Positions 18,763 through 28,539 are shown, counted from the first letter of the stretch. The stretch is DNA of 64,000 nucleotides from Wenzhouxiangella limi (GCF_010499265.1 NZ_JAAGSC010000039.1:109559-173558); one strand, 5' to 3'. Notes: a model not told the origin generated them from the sequence alone. Numbers and translations are program-made.

Positions 18763-19128
18763 TTGGAAAAGACGGTAATGATTGTCGACGACTCGGCGTC
18801 CCTGCGCCAGCTGGTGGTGCTGGCGCTGAAGGACTCCGGTTATCGCGTCGTCGAGGCCTGCGATGGCGTCGATGGTCTGTCCAAGCTTGACGCCGGACGC
18901 GTCCACCTGATCATCAGCGACGTCAACATGCCCAACATGGACGGACTGACCTTTCTCAAAGAGGTCAAGAAGCGTCCGGATACGCGCTTTACCCCGGTAA
19001 TCATGCTGACGACCGAATCGGCCGCCGACAAGAAAGACGAGGGTCGCGCGGCCGGTGCCAAGGCCTGGGTCGTCAAGCCATTTCAACCCCAGCAGATGCT
19101 GGCGGCGGTCAACAAACTGATTCAATAG
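18763..19128 (+). CDS. CheY-like response regulator of the second block
   Basis: This 121-residue single receiver has DD at 9-10, the phospho-acceptor in ISDVNMPNMDG, the signalling threonine in MLTTES, and the lysine in VVKPF. It starts at TTG 18763 with GGAG 8 bases upstream, giving MEKTVMIVDD. It lies between a receptor-like gene and a STAS gene, so it is most likely phosphorylated by CheA2. It differs from the motor-binding CheY at 5523 and need not bind the switch. Confidence 0.92.
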   Translation: MEKTVMIVDDSASLRQLVVLALKDSGYRVVEACDGVDGLSKLDAGRVHLIISDVNMPNMDGLTFLKEVKKRPDTRFTPVIMLTTESAADKKDEGRAAGAKAWVVKPFQPQQMLAAVNKLIQ

Positions 19129-19150
19129 CGCGCGAGCGCGGGGAGGCATC

Positions 19151-19516
19151 ATGCTGCAGGTGGAATCACGCGACGGGGCCAGCCATGTGGTCCTGGAAGG
19201 AGAACTGACCATCTACCAGGCCCAGGACCTCGCCCAGCAGTTCCTGCCGCTGCTCGACAAGGACGAAAGCCTGGTCGTGGATCTGTCTGATGTCAGCGAC
19301 ATCGACAGCAGCTGCGCCCAGCTGCTGATGCTGGCGCGTCGTCATTGCCAGGCGCGCGGGCATCAGTGTTCCCTGGTCAACCACAGCCAGCCGGTGATCG
19401 ATGTCTTCGAGACCCTGGGGCTGGTGTCGTGGTTCGGCGACCCGGTGGTGCTGCCCGGCGAACAGGGCAGCGGGCGTCGCACGCAGTCCGGCCAGACCGA
19501 GGGAGAAAGCGCATGA
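19151..19516 (+). CDS. STAS-domain protein of the second chemotaxis block
   Basis: This 121-residue protein resembles anti-sigma-factor antagonists. The core VVLEGELTIYQAQDL leads to DLSDVSDIDSSCAQLLML, where the serine pair holds the usual phosphorylation position. A polar tail follows. The strong site GGGGAGG lies before ATG 19151, and the stop overlaps cheA2. STAS genes beside cheA occur in several gammaproteobacterial second chemotaxis clusters. No partner kinase or anti-sigma factor is visible here. Confidence 0.88.
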   Translation: MLQVESRDGASHVVLEGELTIYQAQDLAQQFLPLLDKDESLVVDLSDVSDIDSSCAQLLMLARRHCQARGHQCSLVNHSQPVIDVFETLGLVSWFGDPVVLPGEQGSGRRTQSGQTEGESA

Positions 19517-21714
19517 GCATGGAAGCCGCCCTTCAGACCTATTTCACCGAAGCCCGCGAAATGCTAGAGGACATGGAGGCCCAGCTGCTCGAAATCGAGC
19601 ACCAGGATGCCGACGCGTTGCCCGAGACGCTCAACGCCATCTTCCGGGCCGCGCACACCGTCAAGGGGTCGGCCTCGCTGTTCGGGCTCGACGGGATCGT
19701 GGATTTTACCCACGTGGTCGAGAACCTGCTCGACCGGATGCGCGACGGCGATGTCGGCGTGTCTCCGGAGCTGGTCTCTTTGCTGCTGCGCTGCCAGGAC
19801 CACATCGCCACACTGGTCGACGAGACCGAGGCCGATGGCGAGGTCAGCGAGGACAGCCGCATCCTCAGCCGGGCGCTGATCGTGGAGCTGGGCGCCTACC
19901 TGGACGAAGGTGCGGGTTCGGCGTCGGACACATCCGGTCTGCCGGCAGCCGGCAAGGAGGTCGAGCAGGCCCACGATTACCCCGAAGATGAAAACGACGA
20001 TACGGTCGACAACGACTGCTGGCACATCTCGCTGCGGTTCGGTCGCAACTCCTTCCGCGATGGCATGGACCCGATCTCGTTTTTGCGCTTTCTCGAAAAC
20101 ATCGGCACCGTGCGCCACATCCTGATCCTGGACGACTGGCTGCCCGACCTGGCCGACTACGATCCCGAGGACTGCTACCTGGGCTTCGAGATCCGTTTCA
20201 TGTCTTCGGCCACCAAGAAAGAGATCGAGGACGTCTTCGAGTTTATCCGCGAAGACAGCGATATCCACATCCTGGCCCCGTACTCGCGCCTGTCGGACTA
20301 CATCGATCTGATTGAATCGATGAGCGAGGAGAGCGACCGCCGGATCGGCGAAATCCTGATCGAATGCGGCGCGTTGACCGAGGCCGAACTGGCCAAGGCA
20401 CTGGCCCTGCAGGCTGCGGCGGAAGAGGCTGACCAGTCGCGGCGCCTGGGCGAAATCGTCGCCCAGGACGATGATCGCCTTACCCCCGTGGTTGATGCTG
20501 CCGCCCAGAAGCAGACCCAGATGCGCGACGCCATCAACCGCAAGCAAAAAAGCCTGCGCGTGGATGCCGACAAGCTCGATCACCTGATCAACCTGGTCGG
20601 CGAACTGGTCACGGCCGGGGCGGGCACATTTCTGCAGGCCCAGATCCTGGGCAACGCGGAACTCATCGAGTCGATGTCCAAGCTCAACGATCTGCTCGAA
20701 GAGATGCGAGATGCCTCGCTCAAGCTGCGGATGGTGGCCATTGGCGCGACCTTCAGCAAGTTCCAGCGGGTAGTGCGCGATATGGCCGCCGATCTCGACA
20801 AGGAAGTCGACCTGGCCATTACCGGCGCCGACACCGAGCTCGACAAGTCCGTGGTCGAAAAGATCGGTGATCCGCTGATGCACCTGGTGCGCAACGCCGT
20901 CGATCACGGCCTGGAGTCTTCGGCCGAGCGCGAAGCGGCCGGCAAGCCCCTGACCGGCACCATCAGCCTCAACGCCTACCACGATTCGGGCAACATCGTC
21001 ATCGAGGTCGGCGACGACGGGCGCGGACTGGACCCGGACAAGATCCTGGCCAAGGCGCGCGAAAAGGGCCTGGTGGGCGAGGATCAGCAGCTCAGCCGCG
21101 CCGAGATCTTTGATCTGATTCTCAGGCCGGGTTTTTCGACGGCCGAACAGGTCTCCAACATTTCCGGGCGCGGGGTCGGCATGGACGTGGTTCGCCGCAA
21201 CGTCATCGAAATGCGCGGTCGCACCGAGATCGATTCGGCCCCGGGTGAGGGTACGACCATCCGCATCATCCTGCCGCTGACCCTGGCCATCATCGACGGT
21301 TTCGTCGTCGGGGTTGGCAAGGCGGCTTTCGTCGTGCCGCTCGACGTGGTTCAAGAATGCGTCGAGTTCTCGGAAGTCGACCAGACCGAGCGCGACGGCC
21401 AGACCTACATCAACCTGCGCGGCAACGTCCTGCCGCTGGTCAACATCCGCCACCGCTTTGGCGTCCAGGGCGAGCGCCCCAAGCGCCGGTCGGTGGTCGT
21501 GGTCAAGGCCGAAGGCCAGTCGGTCGGCCTGGTGGTCGATCGCCTGATGGGCGAATTCCAGACCGTCATCAAGCCGCTGGGCCCGGTGTTTACCGGCTTG
21601 AGCGGTATCAGCGGCTCGACCATCATGGGCAGCGGGGAGGTTGCACTGATCCTGGACGTCCAGGGCCTGGTGCAGCAGATCACGCGCGGTGAGCGCACCG
21701 CCGCCAATCACTGA
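19513..21714 (+). CDS. cheA: Chemotaxis histidine kinase CheA (second copy)
   Basis: This 733-residue CheA has an Hpt domain with His48 in AAHTVKGSASLFGL. A region at about 170-270 (starting CWHISLRFGRNSFRDG) looks like a regulator-binding domain, and a short segment RRIGEILIECGALTEAELA (about 277-295) resembles the N-terminal module of GspE-type proteins. Dimerisation, HATPase (VRNAVDHG, DDGRGLD, GRGVGMDVVRRN) and the CheW-like domain follow. ATG 19513 overlaps the STAS stop. It differs in architecture from the first CheA, so the two kinases probably serve separate arrays or outputs. Confidence 0.95.
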   Translation: MSMEAALQTYFTEAREMLEDMEAQLLEIEHQDADALPETLNAIFRAAHTVKGSASLFGLDGIVDFTHVVENLLDRMRDGDVGVSPELVSLLLRCQDHIATLVDETEADGEVSEDSRILSRALIVELGAYLDEGAGSASDTSGLPAAGKEVEQAHDYPEDENDDTVDNDCWHISLRFGRNSFRDGMDPISFLRFLENIGTVRHILILDDWLPDLADYDPEDCYLGFEIRFMSSATKKEIEDVFEFIREDSDIHILAPYSRLSDYIDLIESMSEESDRRIGEILIECGALTEAELAKALALQAAAEEADQSRRLGEIVAQDDDRLTPVVDAAAQKQTQMRDAINRKQKSLRVDADKLDHLINLVGELVTAGAGTFLQAQILGNAELIESMSKLNDLLEEMRDASLKLRMVAIGATFSKFQRVVRDMAADLDKEVDLAITGADTELDKSVVEKIGDPLMHLVRNAVDHGLESSAEREAAGKPLTGTISLNAYHDSGNIVIEVGDDGRGLDPDKILAKAREKGLVGEDQQLSRAEIFDLILRPGFSTAEQVSNISGRGVGMDVVRRNVIEMRGRTEIDSAPGEGTTIRIILPLTLAIIDGFVVGVGKAAFVVPLDVVQECVEFSEVDQTERDGQTYINLRGNVLPLVNIRHRFGVQGERPKRRSVVVVKAEGQSVGLVVDRLMGEFQTVIKPLGPVFTGLSGISGSTIMGSGEVALILDVQGLVQQITRGERTAANH

Positions 21715-21738
21715 ATCGACTCCAACCGGGGAAAAGCA

Positions 21739-22359
21739 ATGACGCAGACCAACACCAAGTCCAGCCTGCCCGTCAAGGGCCAGTCCACGGCGGTGACCGC
21801 CGCCGGCCTGGCCGCGGCCGGCAGCGACGAGAACCAGTACCTGACCTTCAAGCTGCAGTCCGAGACCTATGCCTTCGGCATTCTCAACGTCAAGGAAATT
21901 TTAGAGTACGGCAAGATCACCAAAGTGCCGATGATGCCGGACTTCATCCAGGGCGTGATCAACCTGCGCGGCGAGGTCGTGCCGGTGGTCAACCTGGCGC
22001 GGCGTTTTGGCCTCAAGGCCTCTGAGATCACCAAGCGGACCTGCGTGGTCATCATCGAGATCGGCGCCGAGGAGGCTCGCCACGAGCTGGGCGTGATGGT
22101 CGACAGCGTCTCCGAAGTGCTCGAGATCGAAGACGACCAGATCCGCCCCGCGCCGGGCTTTGGCGCCAGGATCCGCAACGACTTCATTCGCGGCATGGGC
22201 AAGCTCAACGACGATTTCGTCATCATCCTGGACCAGGACAAGGTGCTGTCGGTCGACGAACTGGCCGCAGTTCAGCAGGTCCGCGACATGGCGCCGGCGC
22301 ATCTGCCCGAAGAGGACGACGACGATGATAGCGGGGAGGCCGAGCCGGGAAAGGGCTGA
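21739..22359 (+). CDS. cheW: Coupling protein CheW of the second block
   Basis: This CheW-family protein of 206 residues is longer than usual because of an about 30-residue low-complexity N-terminus and an acidic C-terminal tail with a run of aspartates. The core is YLTFKLQSETYAFGILNVKE, then VINLRGEVVPVVNLARRFGL and GVMVDSVSEVLEI. CCGGGGAAAA precedes the ATG. It lies 24 bp after cheA2 and probably couples it to the receptors at 17537 and 25028. Confidence 0.94.
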   Translation: MTQTNTKSSLPVKGQSTAVTAAGLAAAGSDENQYLTFKLQSETYAFGILNVKEILEYGKITKVPMMPDFIQGVINLRGEVVPVVNLARRFGLKASEITKRTCVVIIEIGAEEARHELGVMVDSVSEVLEIEDDQIRPAPGFGARIRNDFIRGMGKLNDDFVIILDQDKVLSVDELAAVQQVRDMAPAHLPEEDDDDDSGEAEPGKG

Positions 22360-22442
22360 CCGATCAGCGGGAGCCAATTGCAGCTGCGGACACTTGACGC
22401 AGCCGGGGCCATCGTTGATGGCGATTGTCGGGAGTCGGGGCG

Positions 22443-23306
22443 TTGAATGATTCCAGCGGAACGGACAAGCGGGCCAGCGCCGACCCCGGTGTTGCACCGA
22501 TCCTGTCCGATGCAGAGTTCGAGCTGTTCAGAAAGCTGATTTACGACGCTGCCGGGATTTCCATGGCGCCGTCGAAAAAGGCGCTGATCTCCGGGCGTTT
22601 GAGCAAGCGTCTGCGGGAACTCGGCTACGCGACCTTCCGCGAGTACTTCAACTGGATCGACAAGGCGCGCAACGACCCGGCCGCCCTGCGCGAGCGCCAG
22701 AACGCGATCGATCACCTGACCACCAACGAAACCTATTTCTTTCGCGAACCCCGCCACTTCGAGTTCATCGAAAAGCGCCTGATCCCGCACTGGGCCGGGC
22801 GGTCGGTCCGGCTGTGGAGTGCGGCCAGCTCCAGCGGCGAGGAGGCCTATACCCTGGCCATGGTGATGGAACAACACCATCGCGGTAGCTGGGAAATCGT
22901 CGGCACCGACATCAGTACCCGCGTGGTCGCCGCCGCCACCCGCGGTCAGTACCCGCTGCTGCGGGCCAACAATATCCCCAAGGAATTCCTGCGCAAGTAC
23001 TGCCTCAAGGGTGTGGGTGAACACGCAGGCACATTTCGCCTGGAAAGCAAGCTGCGGCGCAAGGTGTCATTTCGGGCCGCCAATCTGCAGGAAGATTTAT
23101 CCTCGGTCGGTATGTTCGACCTTGTCATGCTGCGCAACGTGCTGATCTATTTCGACCTCGAGATCAAAAAGCGCGTGGTGGCCAACGTTCTGCGCCAGCT
23201 CAAGCCCGGCGGCTGCCTGATGGTGGGTCATGCCGAGAGCCTGCATGGTGTCACCGCGGCGGTCAAAGCGGTACAACCGGCGACCTATATCAAGGAAGGG
23301 GATTGA
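22443..23306 (+). CDS. cheR: Chemoreceptor methyltransferase CheR (copy 2)
   Basis: This 287-residue CheR has the N-terminal alpha domain (LSDAEFELFRKLIYDAAGIS), SAM-binding LWSAASSSGEEAYTLAM, and FDLVMLRNVLIYFD. No ATG is available near the proper start. I chose TTG 22443 because GGAG lies 8 bases upstream; TTG 22425 is an alternative. Its stop shares one base with the cheD2 start (TGATG). Confidence 0.93.
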   Translation: MNDSSGTDKRASADPGVAPILSDAEFELFRKLIYDAAGISMAPSKKALISGRLSKRLRELGYATFREYFNWIDKARNDPAALRERQNAIDHLTTNETYFFREPRHFEFIEKRLIPHWAGRSVRLWSAASSSGEEAYTLAMVMEQHHRGSWEIVGTDISTRVVAAATRGQYPLLRANNIPKEFLRKYCLKGVGEHAGTFRLESKLRRKVSFRAANLQEDLSSVGMFDLVMLRNVLIYFDLEIKKRVVANVLRQLKPGGCLMVGHAESLHGVTAAVKAVQPATYIKEGD

Positions 23307-23860
23307 TGTCTGCGGCACTGAATACCACGTCCGGCGACCCGACCGTCGAGCCGATCGTGCTCTCGCCCGGCGAACTGTTCTTCGGTCGTGCGCCCGCGGC
23401 CGTTCGAACCTTGCTCGGCTCGTGCGTTGCCGTCACCTTGTGGCATCCGCAGATGCGCTGTGGCGGCATGTGTCATTACCTGCTGGGGCGTCGGACCGGC
23501 CAGGCGTCCGGTGAGACGGCAAAGGCGCCGGGTTACTACGCCACCTCGGCGATCGAATTTCTCGCCGACAGGGTGCGCGCTGCGGGCGGCCGGCCGGAGG
23601 CCTTCGAGGCCAAGGTCTTCGGGGGCGGCCAGATGTTCGATGAAAGCCTTGTTGCCGCATCGCCGCTGGATGTTGCTGCCGACAATGTCACGATCGGGCT
23701 GGAACTGCTCAAGCGCGAAGGTTTTCGTGTGAGCGCCGCCGATACCGGCGGACAACGGCATCGCAAAGTATTGCTCGACCTTGGTTCAGGCGAGGTCTGG
23801 GTCCAGTACGGCCAACGTTTCTCTGCGCCGGTTGCGCTCAAAGGGAGAAGATCATCATGA
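23306..23860 (+). CDS. cheD: Chemoreceptor deamidase CheD (copy 2)
   Basis: This 184-residue CheD has the catalytic cysteine in [13 protein letters not shown] and the histidine in [10 protein letters not shown]. Relative to copy 1 it has two extra cysteines near the active site. ATG 23306 follows GGAAGGGG; the stop overlaps cheB2 (ATGA). Two full cheR-cheD-cheB units within 9 kb suggest dedicated adaptation for each array. Confidence 0.92.
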   Translation: MSAALNTTSGDPTVEPIVLSPGELFFGRAPAAVRTLLGSCVAVTLWHPQMRCGGMCHYLLGRRTGQASGETAKAPGYYATSAIEFLADRVRAAGGRPEAFEAKVFGGGQMFDESLVAASPLDVAADNVTIGLELLKREGFRVSAADTGGQRHRKVLLDLGSGEVWVQYGQRFSAPVALKGRRSS

Positions 23861-24924
23861 CCGGCAGAAAGATTTCCGTCCTGATCGTCGATGACTCGGC
23901 GGTGGTGCGCCAGGTCCTGACCGAGATGCTGTCGGCCGATCGCGGCATCGAGGTCATGGGCGCGGCGCCGGACCCGATTTTCGCCATGAAAAAGATGGAG
24001 GCGCGCTGGCCGGACGTCATCGTGCTCGACATCGAAATGCCGCGCATGGATGGCCTGACGTTCCTGCGCAAAATCATGAGCGAGCGACCGACGCCGGTGG
24101 TGATCTGCTCGACGCTGACGCAAAAAGGCGCCGAGACCACCATGCAGGCCATGAGCGCCGGTGCGGTCAGCATCATCACCAAGCCGCGCGCCGGCCTGAA
24201 GGGGTTCCTGCAGGACTCGGCCAACGACGTGGCCACGGCGGTCAAGGCGGCGGCCAAGGCGCGCATGAGCAAGGTCAGCGCCTCGGCGAGCGCCCCGGTG
24301 GAAACCGCGCACGTCGCGCCGGTGCGCGGCTCGATGCTCAAGACCACCCAGCAGCTTGTCGCCATTGGCACCTCGACCGGGGGAACCCAGGCGCTGGAGG
24401 TGGTGCTCAGGGCCTTGCCGGCGCTGTGCCCGGGGATCGTGATCGTCCAGCACATGCCCGAGAAATTCACCGACATGTTTGCCCAGCGGCTCAACAGCCT
24501 GTGCAAGATCCAGGTGCGCGAGGCCAGGGATCGCGACCGGGTCCTGCCGGGCACTGCCCTGATTGCGCCGGGCGGGCGCCACATGAAGATCGAGCGCAGC
24601 GGCGCCCACTACATCACGCGGGTCTTCGACGGCCCGCCGGTCAACCGCCACAAGCCCTCGGTGGATGTGCTGTTCCGTTCCGTGGCCGACCAGGCCGGCA
24701 AGAACGCGGTCGGCTTCATTCTCACCGGCATGGGCGGCGACGGTGCCCGGGGCTTGAAAGCGATGCACGATGCCGGCGCCCACACCGTGGCCCAGGACGA
24801 GAAGTCCTCGATCGTTTTCGGAATGCCCAAGGAAGCCATTGCCCTGGGTGCAGCCGACAAGGTCATCGGCCTGGGTGAGGTGGCCCGCGAAATCATGGGT
24901 TCGGCGACGGCGGATCATTTGTAA
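23857..24924 (+). CDS. cheB: Chemoreceptor methylesterase CheB (copy 2)
   Basis: This receiver plus methylesterase protein has 355 residues. The receiver has [10 protein letters not shown] and the phospho-acceptor in [10 protein letters not shown]. The esterase has the serine in [11 protein letters not shown], a histidine in VQHMPEKF and the aspartate in [11 protein letters not shown]. The ATGA overlap with cheD2 and GGGAGAAG site support the start. The linker between the domains is longer than in copy 1, and overall the two CheB copies are clearly diverged. Confidence 0.95.
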   Translation: MTGRKISVLIVDDSAVVRQVLTEMLSADRGIEVMGAAPDPIFAMKKMEARWPDVIVLDIEMPRMDGLTFLRKIMSERPTPVVICSTLTQKGAETTMQAMSAGAVSIITKPRAGLKGFLQDSANDVATAVKAAAKARMSKVSASASAPVETAHVAPVRGSMLKTTQQLVAIGTSTGGTQALEVVLRALPALCPGIVIVQHMPEKFTDMFAQRLNSLCKIQVREARDRDRVLPGTALIAPGGRHMKIERSGAHYITRVFDGPPVNRHKPSVDVLFRSVADQAGKNAVGFILTGMGGDGARGLKAMHDAGAHTVAQDEKSSIVFGMPKEAIALGAADKVIGLGEVAREIMGSATADHL

Positions 24925-24951
24925 TAAAAAAATAATTATTTGGGATAGATC

Positions 24952-24978
24952 AAAAGGCCGGCCAACACAGGGTGATAG
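24952..24978 (+). promoter_or_regulatory. Possible sigma-28 (FliA) promoter before the CZB receptor gene
   Basis: AAAAGGCC, then 11 bases, then GGTGATAG resembles the FliA pattern TAAAGTTT-N11-GCCGATAA with exact spacing and the GATA core. It lies in the 103-bp gap after cheB2, 50 bases before the receptor start. The gap also has an AT-rich palindrome (AAATAATTATTT). The match is partial. Confidence 0.35.
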
Positions 24979-25027
24979 CGTAAATTTCCGCGGCCTTCTG
25001 CGGACGTCAAAAAGGGAGTCGAGAACA

Positions 25028-27064
25028 ATGTCCTTCAAGAACCTCAAGATCGGTACGAAAATCCTGTCCGGGTTTGCCATCATTCTGGCCATCGCCATCG
25101 CCATTGGCGTGATCGGCTTCAGCGGGCTCACCGGTGTGGGCAATTCTTTCCATCAGGTGGCTCAACAGCGACTGCCGGCCGTGCAGACCCTGGGCGAGGT
25201 CGAGGCCAACTTGCTGCAGTTGATCAACAGCTACGGACTTTTACTTGATACCCGCCAGGATCGGGCCGACCGGGATCGTTTGACCCGCGCGATTCAAGAC
25301 TACCGCGCCACCTACCAGGCGGCTCAGGAGGAATACCTGCAGCTCGAGCAAACCGCCGAGGAAGAGCGGGTCTACCAGCGCCTGGTCGCGGCCATGCAGG
25401 AACTGGCCGACATCAATACCACCCGGGTCAACCCGCAACACCAGAGTTTCCTGGATATTGACCTGATGCAGCCGGTGGCCACCAATCGCGACCTTGAGCG
25501 GTTCATGAAAGACCATGCCTTGCTCCAGGTCCGGGTGCTCGAAGCGATCGAGAACATGGAGGCTTTCAACGGCGGTGATGATCCCACCGCCTGCAACTTC
25601 GGTCGCTGGTTGCCGGACTTCCGCACCGGCAACGACCAGATCAATGGCCTGATCCGGGAAATCATGCCGTTCCACGATGAATTCCACGCCGCGGTTGCGC
25701 AGATCAACCAGGCTATCGCCAACGGCAACCGTGACCGGGCCTTCGAGATCTATGCCGAGCAGATGGCGCCGGCCGCCGTCGGTGTGTTCAGATTCTTCAA
25801 CGGCATCAACGAGGCCGCCCAGGAAGCGGTCGCGGCCCTGGAGTCAATGAACGAACTGATCACCGGGCCGGCACGTGAGGCCCAGTCCAATGTCCTGGAC
25901 GCGTTCGAGGAACTGCAGGCGCTGGTTGTGGCCAATGCTGAGCAGGATGTTGTTAGCGGCGATGCGGTCATCACCCGAAGCAATACGATCAACTTCGCGG
26001 CCATGATTATCGGTGCCATCATCGCCGTGGTCATGGGGCTGCTGATTACGCGCATGATCACCAGCGGCATCAACTCAGGCGTCGGCATTGCCAAGCGGAT
26101 CGCTGATGGTGATCTGACCGTCAAGGCCGACCAGGCCTTGCTGGCCCAGAAAGACGAGGTCGGCGAGCTGGTCCAGGCCATGGATCGCATGGCCCGCAAG
26201 CTCAGGGAAATCATCGGCTCGGTAATCACCGGCGCCGACAACATCACCGCGGCCAGCGAGCAGACCTCTTCGACCGCCCAGTCCTTGAGCCAGGGCGCGA
26301 GCGAGCAGGCCGCCAGCGTCGAGGAGACCACGGCCTCGGTCGAGCAGATGTCGGCCTCGATCGAACAGAACACCGAAAACGCCAAGGTCACCGACACCAT
26401 GGCCTCCAAGGCCGCCACCGACGCCGGCGAAGGCGGGCAGGCGGTGGGCAAGACGGTCGACGCCATGAAGTCGATTGCCGAGAAGATCTCGATCATCGAC
26501 GATATTGCCTACCAGACCAACCTGCTGGCGCTCAACGCCGCCATCGAGGCAGCCCGGGCCGGCGAGCACGGCAAGGGGTTTGCCGTCGTTGCCGCCGAGG
26601 TGCGCAAGCTGGCCGAGCGCAGCCAGGTGGCTTCGCAGGAAATCGGCGAGGTCGCCAAGGGCAGCGTCAGCCTGGCGGTGCGCGCCGGCGAGCTGCTCGA
26701 CGAGATCGTCCCGGCGATCCAGAAGACCTCGGATCTGGTCCAGGAGATCAGCGCGGCCTCAACCGAGCAGAGCTCGGGGGCCAACCAGATCAACCAGGCC
26801 ATGGAGCAGCTCAATGCCATCACCCAGCAGTCGGCCTCGGCCTCCGAAGAACTGGCCTCGACGTCTGAAGAGATGAGCGGCCAGGCCCAGCAGCTCCAGC
26901 AGCTGGTGTCGTTTTTCACCATCGAGGGCGGCTCGGGCCAGTCCGGCGGCGGCTTTTCGATGAAGAACGATCCGCCGCCCAAAGCGCCGGAGCCGCACAA
27001 GGCCGAGAGCCGGCAGGCCGATTCATCCAGTGACGAGGACGAGTCCGGGTTCGTGCGCTTCTGA
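25028..27064 (+). CDS. Chemoreceptor with an extracytoplasmic CZB-type zinc motif
   Basis: This 678-residue receptor has TM1 at about 12-34, a large helical periplasmic domain, TM2 at about 318-341, HAMP, and a signalling hairpin with the tip [19 protein letters not shown]. Inside the periplasmic part, His163, Cys189 (CNFGRW), His216 and His220 (HDEFH) reproduce the chemoreceptor zinc-binding pattern Hxx[WFYL]x(21-28)CxxGx[W]x(18-27)HxxxH. CZB domains are usually cytoplasmic and sense zinc or oxidants such as hypochlorite. The C-terminus GFVRF fits the relaxed CheR/CheB tether pattern. ATG 25028 gives the conserved opening; the frame is open upstream. A paralogue lies at 33563-35587. Confidence 0.92.
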   Translation: MSFKNLKIGTKILSGFAIILAIAIAIGVIGFSGLTGVGNSFHQVAQQRLPAVQTLGEVEANLLQLINSYGLLLDTRQDRADRDRLTRAIQDYRATYQAAQEEYLQLEQTAEEERVYQRLVAAMQELADINTTRVNPQHQSFLDIDLMQPVATNRDLERFMKDHALLQVRVLEAIENMEAFNGGDDPTACNFGRWLPDFRTGNDQINGLIREIMPFHDEFHAAVAQINQAIANGNRDRAFEIYAEQMAPAAVGVFRFFNGINEAAQEAVAALESMNELITGPAREAQSNVLDAFEELQALVVANAEQDVVSGDAVITRSNTINFAAMIIGAIIAVVMGLLITRMITSGINSGVGIAKRIADGDLTVKADQALLAQKDEVGELVQAMDRMARKLREIIGSVITGADNITAASEQTSSTAQSLSQGASEQAASVEETTASVEQMSASIEQNTENAKVTDTMASKAATDAGEGGQAVGKTVDAMKSIAEKISIIDDIAYQTNLLALNAAIEAARAGEHGKGFAVVAAEVRKLAERSQVASQEIGEVAKGSVSLAVRAGELLDEIVPAIQKTSDLVQEISAASTEQSSGANQINQAMEQLNAITQQSASASEELASTSEEMSGQAQQLQQLVSFFTIEGGSGQSGGGFSMKNDPPPKAPEPHKAESRQADSSSDEDESGFVRF

Positions 27065-27076
27065 GCCCGGTTCGGC

Positions 27077-27093
27077 GACCTTTTTTAAAGGTC
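27077..27093. terminator. Weak bidirectional hairpin between converging genes
   Basis: A 17-base hairpin (7-bp arms GACCTTT/AAAGGTC, T-rich centre) lies between the receptor stop and the convergent gene and includes the latter's stop codon. It has low GC and no separate T-tract, so termination is only suggested. Confidence 0.35.
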
Positions 27094-28539
27094 CCGCGCC
27101 ACCCGGAAACCGACCCGCATGTCGGTGGACGTCTCGCTGCCGGCCAGGCGATAGGCCGAGCGCGACATGTCGGGCGTGCTGCTCCACGAGCCGCCCCGGA
27201 TGACTCGCTGACCGCATCCGGCGTTGACCCAGGCCGAGCCGTCGGACGGGGCGCGCACGAAGCTGTCGTGCCAGCAGTCCTCGGTCCACTCCATCACGTT
27301 GCCGCCGATGTCGTGGAGGCCGAAGGGGTTGGCGGGATAACTGCCGACCGGTGCGGGTCCCCAGTGGCCGTCGCTGTACTGGCCGAAGGCGACGCTCCAG
27401 CTGGCGCCGCTGGGCGAGAGGTCGCCGTCGCCGGTCAGGTTCTCGATCGGTTCATCGGGGCTCCCATGGCCCCACCAGTAACGGCTCTGGCTGCGCGCGC
27501 GCAGGGCGTATTCGAATTCCGCCTCGGTCGGCAGGCGGTAGCCGAGGCCGGTGCGCTCGCCCAGCCACTGCGCGTAGGCCCGGGCATCGCGCCAGGAAAC
27601 GTGGATCACCGGCATATCCGGCTCCGCCGGCTGGCCGCGGTAGTCGTGGCGCCAGTGAATCCGGTTGCGGCGGCTCATGCGCCCGCTGCGCACTTCATAG
27701 ACCCGCGACCAGCCGCGCTGCTCGGCGTCGGTGGTGTAGTCACTGCTGTCGATGAATTCGCCAAACTGGGCGACGGTGATTTCGGTTACCGCCAGCGCGA
27801 AGCCCTGGCGCAGGACAATGCGATGGCGCGGGCCCTCATGCGCGGCGCGCCCGCTTTCGCTTTCCGGTGAGCCCATCATGTACTGGCCCGAAGGAATGAC
27901 CACCATGGCCGGGCCGAGCCGGTCGGCATCGCCGTCGAGCGGATCGCGCAGGATCTGACCGGGCTGGTGGCGGCCGTACAGCCGGGCGTAGGATAGTTCC
28001 TGGCGCAGCGCCTGGATCCGTGGCCTCGGCAGGCCGATGGCGATGAGGTCGGTGATCGCGTCTTCGGCCTGGACGAAGCGGCCGGCGACGATGAGATCAC
28101 GGGCTTCCTGCTCGGCCTGTTCGAGATGTTCGCCGCGCAGTTTCTGCACCCGGCTGCGAGCCTGCTCGAAGGCGTCTGAGGCCTGCTCCGTGGCCTCGGC
28201 CCGCTGCAGCAGGTCCTCGGCGGCCTCGAACTCCAGCTCGCCGGCCAGCAGCAGCGCCGCTTCCAGGGCCGCCTGGTAGACCGCGGCCAGACCGGCGCGG
28301 GCCTGTTCGTTGTCCGGGTCCATTGCCAGGGCCTGCTGGTACAGGTCCATGGCGCTGCTGCCCGGGGGCGCGACCAGCCAGCCGCGAACCAGCGCATCGT
28401 CGGCTGATTGCATCAGGGCTTCCAGCGCCGGATCGGCACTTTGTCCGGCCGCTTGCCCTTCATCGGACTGCGCGTGGGCGAGGGCCGCAACGGCGCTCAG
28501 CGAGATCCACAACAGCACAATGAGGGGCTTTTGAAGCAT
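27085..28539 (-). CDS. Secreted SUMF1/formylglycine-fold protein lacking the catalytic cysteines
   Basis: This 484-residue protein has a clear signal peptide (MLQKPLIVLLWISLSAVAAL, cleavage near AHAQ). A helical region (about 30-200) looks TPR- or coiled-coil-like. A C-terminal SUMF1/FGE-sulfatase fold (about 215-484) has IPSGQYMMGSPESE, RLPTEAEFEYALRA, GNVMEWTEDCW and VIRGGSWSS. True formylglycine-generating enzymes have two cysteines shortly after RGGS; here that stretch reads TPDMSRSAYR, so catalytic oxidation is unlikely. It is probably a periplasmic or envelope structural or binding protein. It converges with the CZB receptor gene and diverges from the HDOD gene. Confidence 0.85.
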   Translation of the reverse strand: MLQKPLIVLLWISLSAVAALAHAQSDEGQAAGQSADPALEALMQSADDALVRGWLVAPPGSSAMDLYQQALAMDPDNEQARAGLAAVYQAALEAALLLAGELEFEAAEDLLQRAEATEQASDAFEQARSRVQKLRGEHLEQAEQEARDLIVAGRFVQAEDAITDLIAIGLPRPRIQALRQELSYARLYGRHQPGQILRDPLDGDADRLGPAMVVIPSGQYMMGSPESESGRAAHEGPRHRIVLRQGFALAVTEITVAQFGEFIDSSDYTTDAEQRGWSRVYEVRSGRMSRRNRIHWRHDYRGQPAEPDMPVIHVSWRDARAYAQWLGERTGLGYRLPTEAEFEYALRARSQSRYWWGHGSPDEPIENLTGDGDLSPSGASWSVAFGQYSDGHWGPAPVGSYPANPFGLHDIGGNVMEWTEDCWHDSFVRAPSDGSAWVNAGCGQRVIRGGSWSSTPDMSRSAYRLAGSETSTDMRVGFRVARDL

